Below are positions 63,308 through 64,000 of a stretch of 64,000 nucleotides of DNA, piece by piece. Source of the stretch: Leptospira soteropolitanensis (GTDB lineage: Bacteria; Spirochaetota; Leptospiria; Leptospirales; Leptospiraceae). The stretch's first letter is position 1. Each line of letters starts with the position of its first letter. A model generated the notes under the pieces. The model did not search any database. It was not told the origin of the DNA and saw only the letters and a program-made list of their open reading frames with translations. The DNA lies in assembly GCF_026151655.1 (NCBI RefSeq), contig NZ_JAMQPN010000009.1:62001-126000 (forward strand), in the 5' to 3' direction. A program made the translations under genes and the position numbers.

Positions 63308-64000
63308 CTATAAGAAAAAATACACTAAAAGCACAAGCCAAGAAATATATTTAGGAATCTCAAAACGGAACCATTCTTTTTTCCCTTCCAAGAGCCTGCC
63401 TAAAGAAACAAAGGAAAAAACCAAAAGAAAAAAAACGGAACTAATTTCCCCTAATGAGAATTGATGCATTCGTTTCAAAAAATATAAAGTTAAGATAGTT
63501 GGAACCAAAAAAGAAACCAATAGATATAGTCTGTATGGTGTATCGCCCGCCTTACTCCTGTATTGTGGCACTTTTACCTTTCTTTCAATTTCCCATCGAT
63601 TATTGTTTAACCAAACTTTTGGATCTGTTACACCGCGATCTATTGTTGATTGAAGATCATCTGGCCTTACGGAAGGATAAGAAAAAAAAGAACGAATCCC
63701 TTGCCATTTGTATTTTGTTTTCCAAAAATCGCTAAATAAATCCCGGAATACATGTAGTTCCGCAGTGACTGGATCATAAGTATGCAATTGAGAAACTAAG
63801 CCATACCGCGGTTCTTTTGTTTCTTCACAAAACGTACCAAAAATTCGATCCCAAAAAATGAACACCCCGCCATAATTTCTGTCTATGTATTCTGGATTTA
63901 TTGCGTGGTGGACTCTATGATGGGAAGGAGTGACAAATACAGATTCAAACCAAGCGGGTAACTTTTTAATGGCGCGAGTATGAACCCAAAATTGGTAAGT
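63308..64000 (-). CDS. Sterol desaturase/fatty acid hydroxylase superfamily, C-terminal part
   Basis: The gene enters from the right edge; the frame is open to 64000. The first visible residues, HTRAIKKLPAWFESVFVTPS, are followed by HHRVHHAINPEYIDRNYGGV and FIFWDRIFGTF, the last two His-rich boxes and the signature of the di-iron membrane hydroxylase family (closest in type to alkylglycerol monooxygenase-like members). A tail with three membrane helices follows (RLYLLVSFLVPTILTLYFL and on). It lies nine bases before gloA on the same strand. Confidence 0.85.
   Translation of the reverse strand, partial: TYQFWVHTRAIKKLPAWFESVFVTPSHHRVHHAINPEYIDRNYGGVFIFWDRIFGTFCEETKEPRYGLVSQLHTYDPVTAELHVFRDLFSDFWKTKYKWQGIRSFFSYPSVRPDDLQSTIDRGVTDPKVWLNNNRWEIERKVKVPQYRSKAGDTPYRLYLLVSFLVPTILTLYFLKRMHQFSLGEISSVFFLLVFSFVSLGRLLEGKKEWFRFEIPKYISWLVLLVYFFL

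Overview
The window is chromosomal DNA of a spirochete of the genus Leptospira. The evidence is an OmpL1-type porin (start at 10141, minus), a lipoprotein with the leptospiral DUF1554 C-terminal domain (41399-42679), lax spirochaetal lipoboxes, an AT-rich composition and frequent TTG/GTG starts. It looks like core genome: housekeeping genes dominate, and I see no insertion sequence, prophage, CRISPR array, tRNA or rRNA.

Layout. 1-3.5 kb: edge of an MFS sugar transporter and the biotin cluster bioD-bioA-bioB. 3.5-9.1 kb: cNMP-binding protein, AI-2E family permease, two EamA exporters, a degenerate RlmL-like methyltransferase, ung and a pterin dehydratase. 9.2-12.2 kb: ompL1 with a readable promoter, an exported protein, carA and a small DUF5808-like protein. 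12.2-14.6 kb: an MBOAT acyltransferase with its SGNH partner. 14.6-19.5 kb: a GAF/degenerate-GGDEF protein, a very acidic protein with seven copies of a short motif, and a small SLBB protein. 19.5-26.6 kb: the whole F-type ATP synthase operon (atpI-like, B, E, F, H, A, G, D, C). 26.6-29.3 kb: a frameshifted lipoprotein, a MarR/OhrR regulator with a glutathione peroxidase, and two copies of a GC-rich dispersed element. 29.3-37 kb: amtB-glnK, ilvB behind what looks like a Leu/Val leader-peptide attenuator, atpZ, lepB, an HpcH/HpaI aldolase and a DUF2079 membrane protein. 37-47 kb: a metallo-hydrolase, a double-hotdog MaoC hydratase, an aldehyde dehydrogenase, the DUF1554 lipoprotein, an alpha/beta hydrolase, an HDAC-like deacetylase and a DUF4015 lipoprotein. 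47-51 kb: lipase and its foldase, radA and an RNase D-like exonuclease. 51-64 kb: GH36 alpha-galactosidase, envelope and membrane proteins, a response-regulator phosphatase, a second HDAC-like protein, pyruvate kinase, an HI0933 flavoprotein, a glyoxalase and the edge of a fatty-acid hydroxylase.

Genes that work together: bioDAB in biotin synthesis; the atp operon with atpZ placed elsewhere; amtB-glnK in ammonium uptake; ohrR with gpx in peroxide defence; MBOAT with SGNH in envelope acylation; and lipA-lifO in lipase secretion and folding. The least explained material is the ilvB leader, the acidic repeat protein and its GAF partner, the GC-rich structured repeat at 26.7 and 29.1 kb, a 14-bp inverted repeat enclosing the gpx promoter, and a gene near 53.8 kb whose reading frame begins without any ATG, GTG or TTG.
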